DNA from: Verrucomicrobiales bacterium
GTDB lineage: Bacteria > Verrucomicrobiota > Verrucomicrobiia > Verrucomicrobiales > DEV007
NCBI GenBank assembly: GCA_029212615.1
Contig: JARGPJ010000009.1
Coordinates: 62,001-126,000, forward strand
Length of the DNA stretch: 64,000 nucleotides
Reading direction: 5' to 3'
In this document: one piece after another, positions 44,975-53,799 of the stretch
Layout of the letters: each line of letters opens with the position of its first letter
How positions within the stretch are numbered: the stretch's first letter is position 1
Program-made: the position numbers and the translations under genes
The notes under the pieces: generated by a model
The model's input: only the letters and a program-made list of their open reading frames with translations
What the model was told of the DNA's origin: nothing
Databases searched by the model: none

Positions 44975-46258
44975 TCAGACACCGGCAAGGGCCTGATCAA
45001 GATCGGAGATAATGTCATCAATATTCTCGATCCCGATAGACAGACGAATCATTCCCGGAGTGATACCTCCGGCGGCTTGTTGCTCTTCATTCATCTGAGA
45101 ATGAGTTGTCGTCGCCGGATGAATCGCGAGTGATTTCGCATCACCAACATTAGCGAGATGGGAGAAGAGTCCCAGTGACTCGATAAAACTCTTTCCGGCT
45201 TCAACTCCTCCTTTGAGACTAAAGACAACCATCGAACCGCCTTTACCCTCGAGATACTTCCGGTTCTTTTCAAACTCAGGATCCGTTTCCAGGCCCGGGT
45301 AGCGAACCCACTCAACCTTCTCATGTCCCTGAAGGTGTTCTGCCACTGCCCGCGAATTTTCACAATGGCGCTGCATGCGAAGCGGCAGGGTCTCGATTCC
45401 CTGCAAAAGAAACCATGCATTATCCGGGGAAATACAGGCTCCTGTATTCCTCAAAGGAACGGTCCGCATCCGGAGAATAAATGCCAGAGGCAACAATGGC
45501 TCCGGAAGGTCATGCCCCCACCGTAGCCCGTGGTAGGAGTTATCCGGCTGGTCATAGAGTGGGTGCTTTCCTCCGGCCCAGTTAAACTTGCCCGAGTCGA
45601 CGACCACTCCTCCGATACCGGCCCCATGGCCTCCCATCCACTTCGTCACTGAATGTACCACGATATCTGCCCCGTGCTCAATCGGTCGCGTCAGGAACGG
45701 CGTCGAAAAAGTTGAGTCGACGATGAGTGGCAATCCATGATCGTGCGCCACGTTCGCAACCGCTTCGATATCGGTTATTTCGAGCGCAGGATTTGAAACT
45801 GACTCACAAAAGACCGCCCTGGTGTTTTCATCGATCGCTTCCGCAAAAGCATTGGGATCCTGAGAGTCGACAAACTTCACCGTGATTCCCAACGCCGGAA
45901 GGATGTCATTGAACTGCGTGTACGTTCCCCCATAGAGATTACGCGCTGAAACGATGTTGTCGCCAGCCTGAGCCAGATTGATGATCGAATAGAAGACACC
46001 GGCCGTTCCCGAGGCAACCCCGAGTCCGCCCATTTCGGGAGCACCCTCGAGAAGACAGACACGCTTTTCCATGGCGTCCGTGGTTGGATTCATCAAACGG
46101 GTATAAATATTACCCAGTTCTTTGAGCGCAAAAAGATTGGCCGCATGCTCAGTCGAATCAAAAACAAACGAACTCGTGCGATAAACAGGAACCGCACAGG
46201 AACGCGTGGTCGGATCAGGGGTATAGCCTCCGTGGAGGCAGAGGGTTTCAATTTTCAT
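44975..46258 (-). CDS. metY: O-acetylhomoserine sulfhydrylase (PLP-dependent Cys/Met metabolism enzyme)
   Basis: A 427-residue PLP enzyme, the length of MetY, making homocysteine from O-acetylhomoserine and sulfide. Family segments: [50 protein letters not shown], and the PLP Lys in [13 protein letters not shown], plus [14 protein letters not shown] and [15 protein letters not shown] at the end. Methionine gamma-lyase is related, so a minor doubt about the exact reaction remains. An ATG at 46258 gives the standard N-terminus [11 protein letters not shown]. No S-adenosylmethionine riboswitch was recognised upstream. Confidence 0.88.
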   Translation of the reverse strand: MKIETLCLHGGYTPDPTTRSCAVPVYRTSSFVFDSTEHAANLFALKELGNIYTRLMNPTTDAMEKRVCLLEGAPEMGGLGVASGTAGVFYSIINLAQAGDNIVSARNLYGGTYTQFNDILPALGITVKFVDSQDPNAFAEAIDENTRAVFCESVSNPALEITDIEAVANVAHDHGLPLIVDSTFSTPFLTRPIEHGADIVVHSVTKWMGGHGAGIGGVVVDSGKFNWAGGKHPLYDQPDNSYHGLRWGHDLPEPLLPLAFILRMRTVPLRNTGACISPDNAWFLLQGIETLPLRMQRHCENSRAVAEHLQGHEKVEWVRYPGLETDPEFEKNRKYLEGKGGSMVVFSLKGGVEAGKSFIESLGLFSHLANVGDAKSLAIHPATTTHSQMNEEQQAAGGITPGMIRLSIGIENIDDIISDLDQALAGV

Positions 46259-46353
46259 AATAGAAGACTTCGACCCTCGCAAAACCTTGAGTTTCTGGCA
46301 AGTCAAAGCACCATGTTCCGACGCCCCCCTCCCGTCTTCACCTCACTCGAGTG

Positions 46354-46929
46354 CTATCGTGCCGATGAGAACTTTTCGAATCGAAGCGTAGGCCAACTTT
46401 CCTCGAGGAGCTCCCCCGTAACGGCCGATACGTAGACCACTCCCACGACAACCTGTGAGGGATTGATCAAGCTGAGCATCCAAACCGGCTCACTCCCTTC
46501 CGCACGACAACGGAGCTGATAATGCACGGTCTCGAAAGAGATTCTCCTCGCGATCGCCACCTTCTCCGCTACCTCAAAACTATCCCCCGAATCAAACTTC
46601 ACCGTGTGAGGATTGATAGGAAGGGAAGGAAGATCCTGCCCTTTCAAGGCTTTAAAGGATCTTTCCGCGACCACCTTGCCGCCGGAAAATACCGATTCCC
46701 TCAAGACCCCCTTTTCCGAAAGTGAGCCGGTCAAAATCAACCACTGCGGCGGCCGCGGATCTCCATAGAACCCGACCATTCCGAGGACCACCTCATCCTT
46801 CTTAAACTGTTGAGATGAGACAAAAGCTTTCAAACTGGGGAGAGCCCCTTTTGTCTCAGCCTGAACAGAAGAAAGCAAAAAAGAGACGAGCAAAGCCGTG
46901 ACGAGGCTATATTTTGCAAAGGAAACCAT
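46354..46929 (-). CDS. Hypothetical secreted protein
   Basis: A 191-residue exported protein with a cleavable signal (VTALLVSFLLSSVQAE, residues about 9-25). The mature region has no family I recognise: LGMVGFYGDPRPPQWLILTG, then VKFDSGDSFEVAEKVAIARR and SLINPSQVVVGVVYVSAVTG, suggesting a beta-rich domain with a single central Cys. It lies upstream of metY on the same strand, 95 bases away, and is divergent from the CbiX gene. Confidence 0.65.
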   Translation of the reverse strand: MVSFAKYSLVTALLVSFLLSSVQAETKGALPSLKAFVSSQQFKKDEVVLGMVGFYGDPRPPQWLILTGSLSEKGVLRESVFSGGKVVAERSFKALKGQDLPSLPINPHTVKFDSGDSFEVAEKVAIARRISFETVHYQLRCRAEGSEPVWMLSLINPSQVVVGVVYVSAVTGELLEESWPTLRFEKFSSAR

Positions 46930-47027
46930 TCCATCCTTACGTTAATTTTATTTAATAGTTAAGCAAACCTAAATAATGGGATTCAGACCATTGCGTCCGT
47001 GCTCCATCCATCGCCGTAAATTTTAAG
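46930..47027. promoter_or_regulatory. AT-rich divergent promoter region
   Basis: Ninety-eight bases between the secreted-protein gene (minus) and the CbiX gene (plus), with an AT-rich core at about 46940-46980. No defined promoter pair or riboswitch (including cobalamin type) was recognised. Confidence 0.3.
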
Positions 47028-47843
47028 ATGCCCGTATCCAAACCAGAGAGTGCTCTCCTTATCCTCGGTCACGGCTCGACCGAAAACCCGGACTCCACCC
47101 AGCCATCCTGGGATCATGCCGATACCATCGCCGCGTCAGGTCAATTCAGCAGCGTCCATTGTGCCTTCTGGAAAGAAGAGCCCAGTTTCCGTCAGATCTG
47201 GCCCATGATCGAAGAAGAGGAGGTATATGTGGTACCAAATTTCATCTCTGAAGGCTACTTCACCCGCCAGGTCATCCCGCGGGAGTTGGAACTGGACGGC
47301 CACACCACGCGACGAGGTGATCACGTCGTTCACTACTGCGACCCTGTCGGCATTCATGCGAAAATGACGGATCTATTGATCAAGCGTGCCCATGAAATCA
47401 TTGACGAAGGCGTCAAGATCGAAGAAACCGCGCTGATCATCGTCGGACACGGAACAAACCTGAATAAGAAATCAACCGAGGCGATATCCAATCAGGTAGA
47501 AGCGATTCGGAGCAGCGGCGAACCCTTCGCTGAGATTATTGCCGCTTACATGGAAGAGGCTCCCTTTGTTGCGGACTGGAAAACGCTAACAGACGCTGAA
47601 ACAGTTATTGTCGTCCCCTTTTTCATCGCCGACGCACTCCACAGCTATCAAGATATTCCCGTGCTTCTCGGCATCGAGAAAGAGATGACCGAAGCAGCAA
47701 GCCAGCGTGATATTTTTCGCCGGAATCCCTACCACCTCGGCGACCGGACCCTCTACTACTCATCAGCCATTGGAACAGACCCCTCACTGGCCGAAGTCAT
47801 CATTGATCAGGTCGCCTACTTCGACGAACACTACCAATCATGA
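47028..47843 (+). CDS. CbiX-type sirohydrochlorin/cobalt chelatase family protein
   Basis: A 271-residue class II chelatase with two CbiX-like halves. First half: ALLILGHGSTENPDST (metal-binding His) and EEEVYVVPNFISEGYFTRQVIP. Second half: ALIIVGHGTNLNKKST and TVIVVPFFIADALHSYQDIP. Enzymes of this family insert cobalt, nickel or iron into sirohydrochlorin in cobalamin, F430 or siroheme synthesis. The stop overlaps the next start by four bases (ATGA), and together the pair corresponds to the single protein DR2241 of Deinococcus, as I remember it. The metal used here cannot be decided. Confidence 0.85.
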   Translation: MPVSKPESALLILGHGSTENPDSTQPSWDHADTIAASGQFSSVHCAFWKEEPSFRQIWPMIEEEEVYVVPNFISEGYFTRQVIPRELELDGHTTRRGDHVVHYCDPVGIHAKMTDLLIKRAHEIIDEGVKIEETALIIVGHGTNLNKKSTEAISNQVEAIRSSGEPFAEIIAAYMEEAPFVADWKTLTDAETVIVVPFFIADALHSYQDIPVLLGIEKEMTEAASQRDIFRRNPYHLGDRTLYYSSAIGTDPSLAEVIIDQVAYFDEHYQS

Positions 47844-48466
47844 CGCTCGCTGAAGAATTGGAAGCCTTGCTTCCCCCGCTTGAATCCCGTTTTTTTGGAG
47901 AAATCCTCGTGCGACGGGATGACAATGGTCAATTCGTCGCCTCACATCGTGATGACGCAGAGATGATGGATCATTTGATGCCCGCTGAAACTCTTGCGGA
48001 ACTGCGTGAAATCGCCAAATTCGATGCGGCCGGCGAATATCGCCCGTTGAAAACTGCCCCGGGCCTGAAAACCGGCTGGATAACGAAAACACCTTCGGCC
48101 AGTGAGTTCCTCAAAAAACTTGATTGCCTCTACCCGGGAGCGTTTGCGACATGGATATCCTACCTGAGAGGCAAGCATGACCCGACCTCTCTACGCGATA
48201 CCCTGGAGCGCCAGACCGGTATGTATCGATTCGCCGGATCGATCAGCGACCAGATGGCCAATCAGATAATGCGGGAAACCTGCTCACCGGGATGCCTCCG
48301 GAAAATCGCCTGGCCAATCAGCAGTGAATGTGCAGTGAGCCGGATCAATCCCGGGAAAAAGAGTATTCCTCTGATCTGCACAGAAGCCTGCACTTTCGCC
48401 GTAAGCGAAGCACGAAAACTGGTGAAAGAAGCCTACGAAAAGGCAAATTCACCAGCAGAGTCCTAG
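47840..48466 (+). CDS. DR2241-like protein with probable 4Fe-4S cluster
   Basis: A 208-residue protein whose C-terminal third has two Cys pairs at regular spacing: ETCSPGCLRK and LICTEACTFAV, a likely [4Fe-4S] site as in the C-terminal domain of the DR2241 chelatase. The N-terminal part has RRDDNGQFVASHRDDAE and EYRPLKTAPGLKTGW. It is translationally coupled to the CbiX gene, so it most likely forms a complex with it, either as redox sensor or as structural cofactor. No activity is known to me for this separate form. Confidence 0.72.
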   Translation: MTLAEELEALLPPLESRFFGEILVRRDDNGQFVASHRDDAEMMDHLMPAETLAELREIAKFDAAGEYRPLKTAPGLKTGWITKTPSASEFLKKLDCLYPGAFATWISYLRGKHDPTSLRDTLERQTGMYRFAGSISDQMANQIMRETCSPGCLRKIAWPISSECAVSRINPGKKSIPLICTEACTFAVSEARKLVKEAYEKANSPAES

Positions 48467-48482
48467 GCATCTCCCTCCTGAA

Positions 48483-49325
48483 TCACGGGTCAACGCCGCG
48501 CCAAAAACGGCTCGATTCCCGGTCATTCCCATCAGGGTCGTCTTCCGGAACGCGTTCCGGTGTGATCCTTTCGGCATGGCCATCAAGGAAAGCCGTGATG
48601 ATTTTACCGTTCTCTCCCCAGCGTGTAACGCCCGTCTCAAGAATCATTTCCCGATCTTCAAAACGAACAACGTTGGGCTCCCCACACTCAATGTAAAGCA
48701 TCGCCGAGGGAGCATGCACCAGATTCGAAAGGGTCTTCTCAGTCAAAAAAGGATCAGTGCTCTCCACCTGATCGTAAATCCGGTCGTACTGGAGATTCGC
48801 GTTCATGGCGTAGGAATGCTTGTGATAATCTTTCTCACCGGGATTCTTCGTCACCGATTGAGTGCTCTCAAAAAGAGTCGCTTTCAGATGGCTGCCCTCT
48901 TCGTCAAAACTGTAGCCACCTGATGAAGCGTAGCCATCCTCATAGGTTTCTCCATCCTCCTCACGCTCAGCCTGAGCAGCAATGTACATATGGGCAAACA
49001 CCACTCCGTCCAGCCAAAGCCCCGTCTCACCTATGTTCCAGTATTCAGGAAAGTATTCCTCGTCGGTCTTGGGCCCCGGATTAATCATTCCACCCGGATA
49101 CTCAGGAGAAGGGAGCTTATTTCCATTGTCGGCCGCCCAACTCAGCGTTGCCACGGCGATCTGTCTGAGATTGGAAGTATTCTTAAGCGCGACAGCCATT
49201 TCTTTTCCTTTGCCTAGGCTGGGAACAAGAAGCGCGATAAGAATTCCAAGAATCGTGATGACAACGAGAAGCTCAAGTAAAGTCATCGCCTGACTATTCG
49301 AGTTTCGAGTAAAAGGGGTTTTCAT
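48483..49325 (-). CDS. Type II secretion-like pseudopilin (prepilin-type N-terminus)
   Basis: A 280-residue protein with a type IV prepilin leader and the hydrophobic spine TLLELLVVITILGILIALLV, containing the Glu at +5. The mature N-terminus would be Met after Ala (QAMTLLE), rather than the usual Gly-Phe. After a helical spine (NTSNLRQIAVATLSWAADNG) is a globular domain with the DGHAE motif (ITAFLDGHAERIT) typical of the DUF1559-style pseudopilins that are numerous in Verrucomicrobiota and Planctomycetota. Its function is unknown; no secretion ATPase is nearby. The ATG at 49325 is preferred over one nine codons upstream. Confidence 0.85.
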   Translation of the reverse strand: MKTPFTRNSNSQAMTLLELLVVITILGILIALLVPSLGKGKEMAVALKNTSNLRQIAVATLSWAADNGNKLPSPEYPGGMINPGPKTDEEYFPEYWNIGETGLWLDGVVFAHMYIAAQAEREEDGETYEDGYASSGGYSFDEEGSHLKATLFESTQSVTKNPGEKDYHKHSYAMNANLQYDRIYDQVESTDPFLTEKTLSNLVHAPSAMLYIECGEPNVVRFEDREMILETGVTRWGENGKIITAFLDGHAERITPERVPEDDPDGNDRESSRFWRGVDP

Positions 49326-49495
49326 AAATTGGGAAGAGGTTGGGGAAGGCACTGAAGTCCGGCCTTACTGAAGCTCGGGATTGTACAAAATTCAGGAGCA
49401 GGACGTCAAGATTCAAAAATCTGAGAAGCACAAATTCAGGCAATAATCCTGCTGACAGGAAATTACACTGGTTACAACCTTACCGGATTATTAAA

Positions 49496-49544
49496 GTTTT
49501 CATCCACATTGGCATCAATAATGTGTTACTTTCGGGATGAAAAC
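49496..49544. repeat. Nested inverted repeat in the divergent intergenic region
   Basis: GTTTTCATCC (49496-49505) and GGATGAAAAC (49535-49544) are perfect 10-base inverted repeats. Inside them CACATT (49505-49510) pairs with AATGTG (49520-49525), leaving a 9-base loop GGCATCAAT and a 9-base bulge. The element lies 41 bases before the start of the gene at 49586. It could be a leader hairpin or an operator. Confidence 0.75.
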
Positions 49545-49585
49545 CCAAACATTTGAGCGGCTCATCCGTTCCTTAGTTTGACAGC

Positions 49586-50560
49586 ATGTCATCGCGAATT
49601 CCCCTCCTGATTACGAGCTTCTTTTTGGGATCCTACTCCCAGTTGTTTGCTCAAACGATCCAGGCCACCAGTACCGGCCCGGGAAGCCTCGCATTGCCCA
49701 ATGCCACCGGAGTTGATCCCGTTGAATCCATTCAACCTCTAGCCACAGGCGGCACTCATCATCTGCTTCCCGGAGCACTTCCCATATCAAAACCGTCTTC
49801 CAGTCTTCCCCGTGTCTTTGCGCCCACACAGCCGAGGAGCGTCTACACTCGCTTCCCCTGGAAGCGGAACATCACGACGACCGTCTTTTGGATCGGCGAA
49901 ACGCCGACCGCGAACAACCCTACGCCGAACACGGTGAGTGCCTGGGATCGTCGCTGGACATCCAATTTCGGTGGGTTCGATAACCCGAGCCCGTCGGCAC
50001 GGGAAGGGTATATCCCGAAGGCTTTCACGCCCGGGCAAAACCCCTTTTACTTCGCCCTTCCCTACAATGACATCACCCGGTCCGGCACGAAAGCATCTGC
50101 CCGCGCCGTGGTCCCCTGGTTTAAAAAGTCCTTCTACCGCAGCGGTCGAACTGTCCTGAAAGGGCGTTGGATAGCCATCCGGAAACGAGACCGAATTTGT
50201 TACGCTCAATGGGAGGATGTCGGCCCGTTTGAGACAGACGACTGGTCCTACGTTTTCGGTGATGCGCGGCCTAAAGCAAAAAAGAATCGAGGCGCTGGAC
50301 TGGATGTTTCTCCGGCCGTCCGCGACTTTCTTGATTTCGGAGGTGGCTACGGAACAGTCGACTGGCGTTTCGTCGATCTCGATGAAGTGCCTGATGGTCC
50401 GTGGAAGCAGTGGGGGGCAAACAATCCCTTTGCGAATTCTTCACTCACGAAGAACGGCACCGGAAGCGCTTCCGAGAGTATCCTCAAGGTTCGTGAACTA
50501 CGTGACCGACTTCTCGTGGGCAATTCGGGAGAGGATTCGTCGGTAAAATCTATCGAGTGA
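49586..50560 (+). CDS. Hypothetical secreted protein, possibly a double-psi beta-barrel-type domain
   Basis: A 324-residue exported protein (signal peptide 1-22, ending QLFAQ). After a low-complexity segment there is a domain from about 90 to 280 with VYTRFPWKRNITTTVFWIG, WIAIRKRDRICYAQWEDVGPF (quoted as CYAQWEDVGPF), GAGLDVSPAVRDFL and VDWRFVD. The CYAQWEDVGPF...LDVSP pattern recalls the RlpA/expansin double-psi beta-barrel, with its conserved Asp, but the match is weak. A Ser/Gly-rich C-terminus follows. Its stop directly abuts the stop of the convergent gene. Confidence 0.55.
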   Translation: MSSRIPLLITSFFLGSYSQLFAQTIQATSTGPGSLALPNATGVDPVESIQPLATGGTHHLLPGALPISKPSSSLPRVFAPTQPRSVYTRFPWKRNITTTVFWIGETPTANNPTPNTVSAWDRRWTSNFGGFDNPSPSAREGYIPKAFTPGQNPFYFALPYNDITRSGTKASARAVVPWFKKSFYRSGRTVLKGRWIAIRKRDRICYAQWEDVGPFETDDWSYVFGDARPKAKKNRGAGLDVSPAVRDFLDFGGGYGTVDWRFVDLDEVPDGPWKQWGANNPFANSSLTKNGTGSASESILKVRELRDRLLVGNSGEDSSVKSIE

Positions 50561-51355
50561 TCAAGGCAGCACAGCCTCTCCGTTGCCGACCTCAATGACC
50601 GCAGGCATCGAAGACAGTGCCCCTTCTTCGCCCTCAAACATCACGACTATCTCTTCAAATTTGTTTTCTCCCCAGGCCTCACGCGAGAGCAGCCAGGACT
50701 TCACAAATTTGGCAACGGCCTCCCGACTCGCGTCGCGGACCCGGGAAAGAGTAGCTTCATCAGAGGCCCGGATCTCTAATTTTGAAGTGATGGTTCGCTC
50801 CAACTCCTCCATATTGGCATCGCCATCCCAACGCCCCCATCCTGACTGACTCTTCTTTTGAACTGAAGCCGTATCAAATGCAACCGGCAACGAAGGACGA
50901 AGCTCAGGGGCCAGCACCAGCAAGCGTTTTCCATCAGAGGTCACAAACCACTCATCACTGATATCGATGTGATAACGATAGGTCGCCGGCACCGAGATCT
51001 CAGAAACCGTCGTGCCCAATGGAAGCGTTTTCCCAAACATCGCGAGGTTGGTCTTTCTGGAAAATCGTTCGGTCGAAGTAGCGGTGGCAACCTCAAGAAT
51101 ATTCCCTTCGTTCCCCTTAGCCTCAAGGGCGCGCCATTCATCGAATGTCTCGACCACTTCTTCAGGCTTAAAAGCGGCAACCACTTTCACGACAGCATCC
51201 GTCGCCGAGTTCATCCCCTGCTTTCCAAGCCAGACAAATGAAAAAAAGACGATCAGTCCGGCAGCGATCAGGAGCGCAAAAATACCAAAAACCGCTCCGG
51301 GCAGCCCAATCTTCTTTTCATCCTTCTCCGCTGGTTTTTCACTTCCTTCACTCAT
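50561..51355 (-). CDS. Single-pass membrane protein, DUF4230-like
   Basis: A 264-residue protein with a charged cytosolic N-terminus, one membrane helix at about 18-44 (GLPGAVFGIFALLIAAGLIVFF, quoted in part) and a soluble extracytoplasmic domain. The pattern EISVPATYRYHIDISDEWFVTSDGKRLLVLAPEL (residues about 135-168, quoted only as VPATYRYHID and LLVLAPEL) resembles DUF4230 proteins. A C-terminal helix (ASREAVAKFVKSWLLSREAWG) follows. Function unknown. It starts 31 bases after the UDG gene ends and is probably co-transcribed with it. Confidence 0.6.
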   Translation of the reverse strand: MSEGSEKPAEKDEKKIGLPGAVFGIFALLIAAGLIVFFSFVWLGKQGMNSATDAVVKVVAAFKPEEVVETFDEWRALEAKGNEGNILEVATATSTERFSRKTNLAMFGKTLPLGTTVSEISVPATYRYHIDISDEWFVTSDGKRLLVLAPELRPSLPVAFDTASVQKKSQSGWGRWDGDANMEELERTITSKLEIRASDEATLSRVRDASREAVAKFVKSWLLSREAWGENKFEEIVVMFEGEEGALSSMPAVIEVGNGEAVLP

Positions 51356-51385
51356 GAAACAAAAGATGACTCAATTCCTGCATCG

Positions 51386-52300
51386 CTAGGCGAAAAAACC
51401 ACGTTGCTTCTCCGAGATCGGCAAGCCGGCCAGATCCATCGCTTTCAACATGTCTTCCCAGACTTTTCTCTTTGATGCCTTTGCTCTCGCCTGATCAGGC
51501 TCATTCTCCTGCCGAAGTAAAAAGCTAGGGTGATAGGAGACCACTACGGGAGCGCCCGCAAATTCATGAGCTTGCTCCCGGAGACTGGAAATAGAGCCGC
51601 CCCTTTCGAGGAGTCCCTCAGCAGCTGTCGGCCCCAATGCGACGATTACTTTCGGAGCGACGACTTCGACTTCCGCCTTGATGAAACGAAGGCAGGACTC
51701 CATCTCGGTTGCATTCGGCTTCCGGTTTGATGAGCCCTGAAATCTTCCGTCCCCTTTTTTGGGGCGAAACTTAACGATATTTGACAGGTAGACTTCTTCC
51801 CGCGAAAGCCCCATCGCCTTAATGATCTGAGTTAGCTTTTCCCCGGCAGGCCCCACAAACGGTTTTCTCTCCTTCTCATCCTCAGCACCGGGGGCATGAC
51901 CGATGAACATAATATCCGCAAGTGGATTCCCGGTCGCAAAAACGATCGTCTCCCGAAAAGTCCCCAGAGACCGGCAGGTCTCACACGATTTTACCTCACG
52001 GAAAATCCGGTTCAATTCGTTGCGTGCCCATTCTTCGGTGCGTTCCCGGGGTGGCTTAGACGCCAGGACCGCGGCAAGGGCGTCGGGCTCCCCTTTAGAA
52101 CTTGAAACCGTTTCCGGGGGCACCGGGCAATCAACTGCCTTCAATTTCTGAGCCCTTTCCATGAGACGAACCGGAAGCGCCTCAAGAATGGATTCAGACT
52201 CACTTTGAAGAGCGACATGAGTCTGCCCCCTGGATTTTTCACGCTCCAGGATTCCCTGAAGCGCATGGAGAGCTCCGGAGATGGGATGTTCTTCAAGCAT
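51386..52300 (-). CDS. Uracil-DNA glycosylase superfamily (family 4/5-like), Fe-S ligand incomplete
   Basis: A 304-residue protein. Residues 1-90 are helical and specific to this protein; the glycosylase domain begins at about 100. The expected features are ADIMFIGHAPGAEDE (the family has GEAPG; His135 stands where Glu is usual), KPFVGPAGEKLTQII, VIVALGPTAAEGLL and the C-terminal HPSF. Of the four cluster cysteines in family 4, Cys106 and Cys109 (CETC) and Cys203 are present, but the third position, normally NVVKCRPP, reads NIVKFRPK (Phe178). An ATG at 52300 is preferred. It removes uracil from DNA if active. Confidence 0.85.
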   Translation of the reverse strand: MLEEHPISGALHALQGILEREKSRGQTHVALQSESESILEALPVRLMERAQKLKAVDCPVPPETVSSSKGEPDALAAVLASKPPRERTEEWARNELNRIFREVKSCETCRSLGTFRETIVFATGNPLADIMFIGHAPGAEDEKERKPFVGPAGEKLTQIIKAMGLSREEVYLSNIVKFRPKKGDGRFQGSSNRKPNATEMESCLRFIKAEVEVVAPKVIVALGPTAAEGLLERGGSISSLREQAHEFAGAPVVVSYHPSFLLRQENEPDQARAKASKRKVWEDMLKAMDLAGLPISEKQRGFFA

Positions 52301-52451
52301 TTGAGTCACTCTAAACAACTTCCTTTACGAGGCTACCTTCAAAAACAAATTAAATAGCTTTTTGTAATCGAACTTTACCCGCTTATCCCTTTTGATTTCG
52401 AGGCTACCAGTGTCACATTCAGACAACTCAGATCACCAACAACATCACACC

Positions 52452-53189
52452 ATGTTCAAACGTATCGGCAATCTTATCCGCGGTTTCTTCGGCCTCTTCG
52501 TTTCCGACCTAGAGAAAAAGAATCCACAGGCACTTCTCGAGGTGGAGAAAGAGAATCTTCGAAAGCAAATTTCAGAATACAACAAAGGCCTCGCTGCACA
52601 CGCCGGCCTCTGTGAACGTTTAATCTCTCAAGTCGAAAAGGAGACGAAGGAAATTCGCGAACTGACCGCCAAGGCAGGGGCTCACCTCAAAGCGGGCAAT
52701 CGCAAGCTGGCCGGGGAGTATGCTCTTCGACTCCAGAAGCTCAAAGAAGACCACGTCACGAACGTTGATCAACTCGAAGAAGCGGAGAAAACTTATGAGG
52801 AACTTAAGCGCGCCCGCGACATCGCGGTGACTGCCGCCCGCGAAAAGATCGAGTCGCTGAAACGGGATATCGACGAAACACGCATCGCGAAGGCAACCGC
52901 CGAACTCAACGAAATGGCCGCCGGAATGATCAATGAGATTGGCGGGGCCGGCGACACCTTAAATCGCCTCGAAGGGATTGTTCGCGAAGAGCGGGAAGAA
53001 GCAAAAGGGCGCGCCCGTGTCGCTAAAGACAGTATTGACTCAACAGAGCTGAATGCGATGGAGGCAGAACGCGACGCCCTTGAAGAACTCGCCCTCGCTG
53101 ACTTTGCGGCGGAATCAGGTATCGTCATCGAAGACGACTCCTCTTCGGACACCTCCACTACGGCCTCCGAAGACGAAAAAACGATGTGA
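52452..53189 (+). CDS. PspA/IM30 (ESCRT-III-like) family protein
   Basis: A 245-residue protein that is almost entirely coiled coil, as in PspA and Vipp1, which form rods or rings on the inner membrane under envelope stress. An amphipathic N-terminus MFKRIGNLIRGFFGLFVSDL would contact the membrane; helices with KENLRKQISEYNKGLAAHAG and EYALRLQKLKEDHVTNVDQL follow. The family length is ~225. The last 20 residues are an acidic Ser/Thr tail. The ATG at 52452 matches the PspA N-terminus; an upstream frame adds 20 unrelated residues. No pspF or pspBC nearby. Confidence 0.87.
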   Translation: MFKRIGNLIRGFFGLFVSDLEKKNPQALLEVEKENLRKQISEYNKGLAAHAGLCERLISQVEKETKEIRELTAKAGAHLKAGNRKLAGEYALRLQKLKEDHVTNVDQLEEAEKTYEELKRARDIAVTAAREKIESLKRDIDETRIAKATAELNEMAAGMINEIGGAGDTLNRLEGIVREEREEAKGRARVAKDSIDSTELNAMEAERDALEELALADFAAESGIVIEDDSSSDTSTTASEDEKTM

Positions 53190-53218
53190 CCTCCAACCGG
53201 GCGGGCGGCGGCAGCATT

Positions 53219-53611
53219 CTAGTTAAAAGAGGTCTCGCTCACCTCGCCGCCGCTCTTAGCAACAAGAAGACTGAGCTCAAGCACATCGCTACGGTATTCT
53301 CCGTAGGCCTGTAGATGAATCAGCTCCAGTGAAAGGTCGACGAGAGACTCGGCCTGTACCTTTCTGCAGGCCATTTTCTCGACGAGCCCGTTAACGATGG
53401 CCTGCCTTACCGACCGGCCCGGCTTCTCGTCAGTGTACCCCCTCAACAAGGCCCCGGCAATTTCAGTGCATAGCTCCATCAATTCATTCCCAAGGGAAAG
53501 ACCTGAAAGGTTCGCTCTTTCCCCCGAAGGGTTGCGGGGACGTCCCCCCTCAGAATTCCCCGGCTGAGTTTTCGGAGAAACACGCGGCATCGTTCGATTT
53601 CTTTTCTTCAT
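53219..53611 (-). CDS. Hypothetical protein
   Basis: A 130-residue protein of no recognised family. The N-terminal ~35 residues are basic and Pro/Arg-rich (RNRTMPRVSPKTQ, GGRPRNPSGERANL); the rest is helical (ELMELCTEIAGALL, RSVRQAIVNGLVEKMACRKV, DLSLELIHLQAYG). A nucleic-acid-binding role is only suggested by charge. The start is uncertain: ATGs at 53611 and 53590 are both possible. It converges on the pspA gene 29 bases away. Confidence 0.5.
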   Translation of the reverse strand: MKKRNRTMPRVSPKTQPGNSEGGRPRNPSGERANLSGLSLGNELMELCTEIAGALLRGYTDEKPGRSVRQAIVNGLVEKMACRKVQAESLVDLSLELIHLQAYGEYRSDVLELSLLVAKSGGEVSETSFN

Positions 53612-53755
53612 GCGAACAGAATAGCCCCAAGGGTAGGACATTGAGGGGCCACCCCTCAGACAAAAGAAGAGGCAGAACTAATATTTCACTCTTCATGATC
53701 ATTTACTTCTCCAAATATATGATGGCCAAATGACAAATTCTCTCTACTTTGAGAC

Positions 53756-53779
53756 AGGCCCCATTGTCCTCCGGGGCCT
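53756..53779 (+). promoter_or_regulatory. GC-rich hairpin in the leader of the LysM gene
   Basis: AGGCCCC (53756-53762) pairs perfectly with GGGGCCT (53773-53779) around a 10-base loop. It ends 20 bases before the TTG start and is not followed by a T tract, so it is more likely a leader structure than a terminator. Confidence 0.5.
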
Positions 53780-53799
53780 GAAATCCCCTTAGATTCCTG

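Noticed and set aside
52328..52408. Direct repeat CGAGGCTACC at 52328 and 52399 between UDG and pspA
   Set aside because: Only two 10-base copies 71 bases apart; could be chance or a pair of regulator sites, not enough to call.
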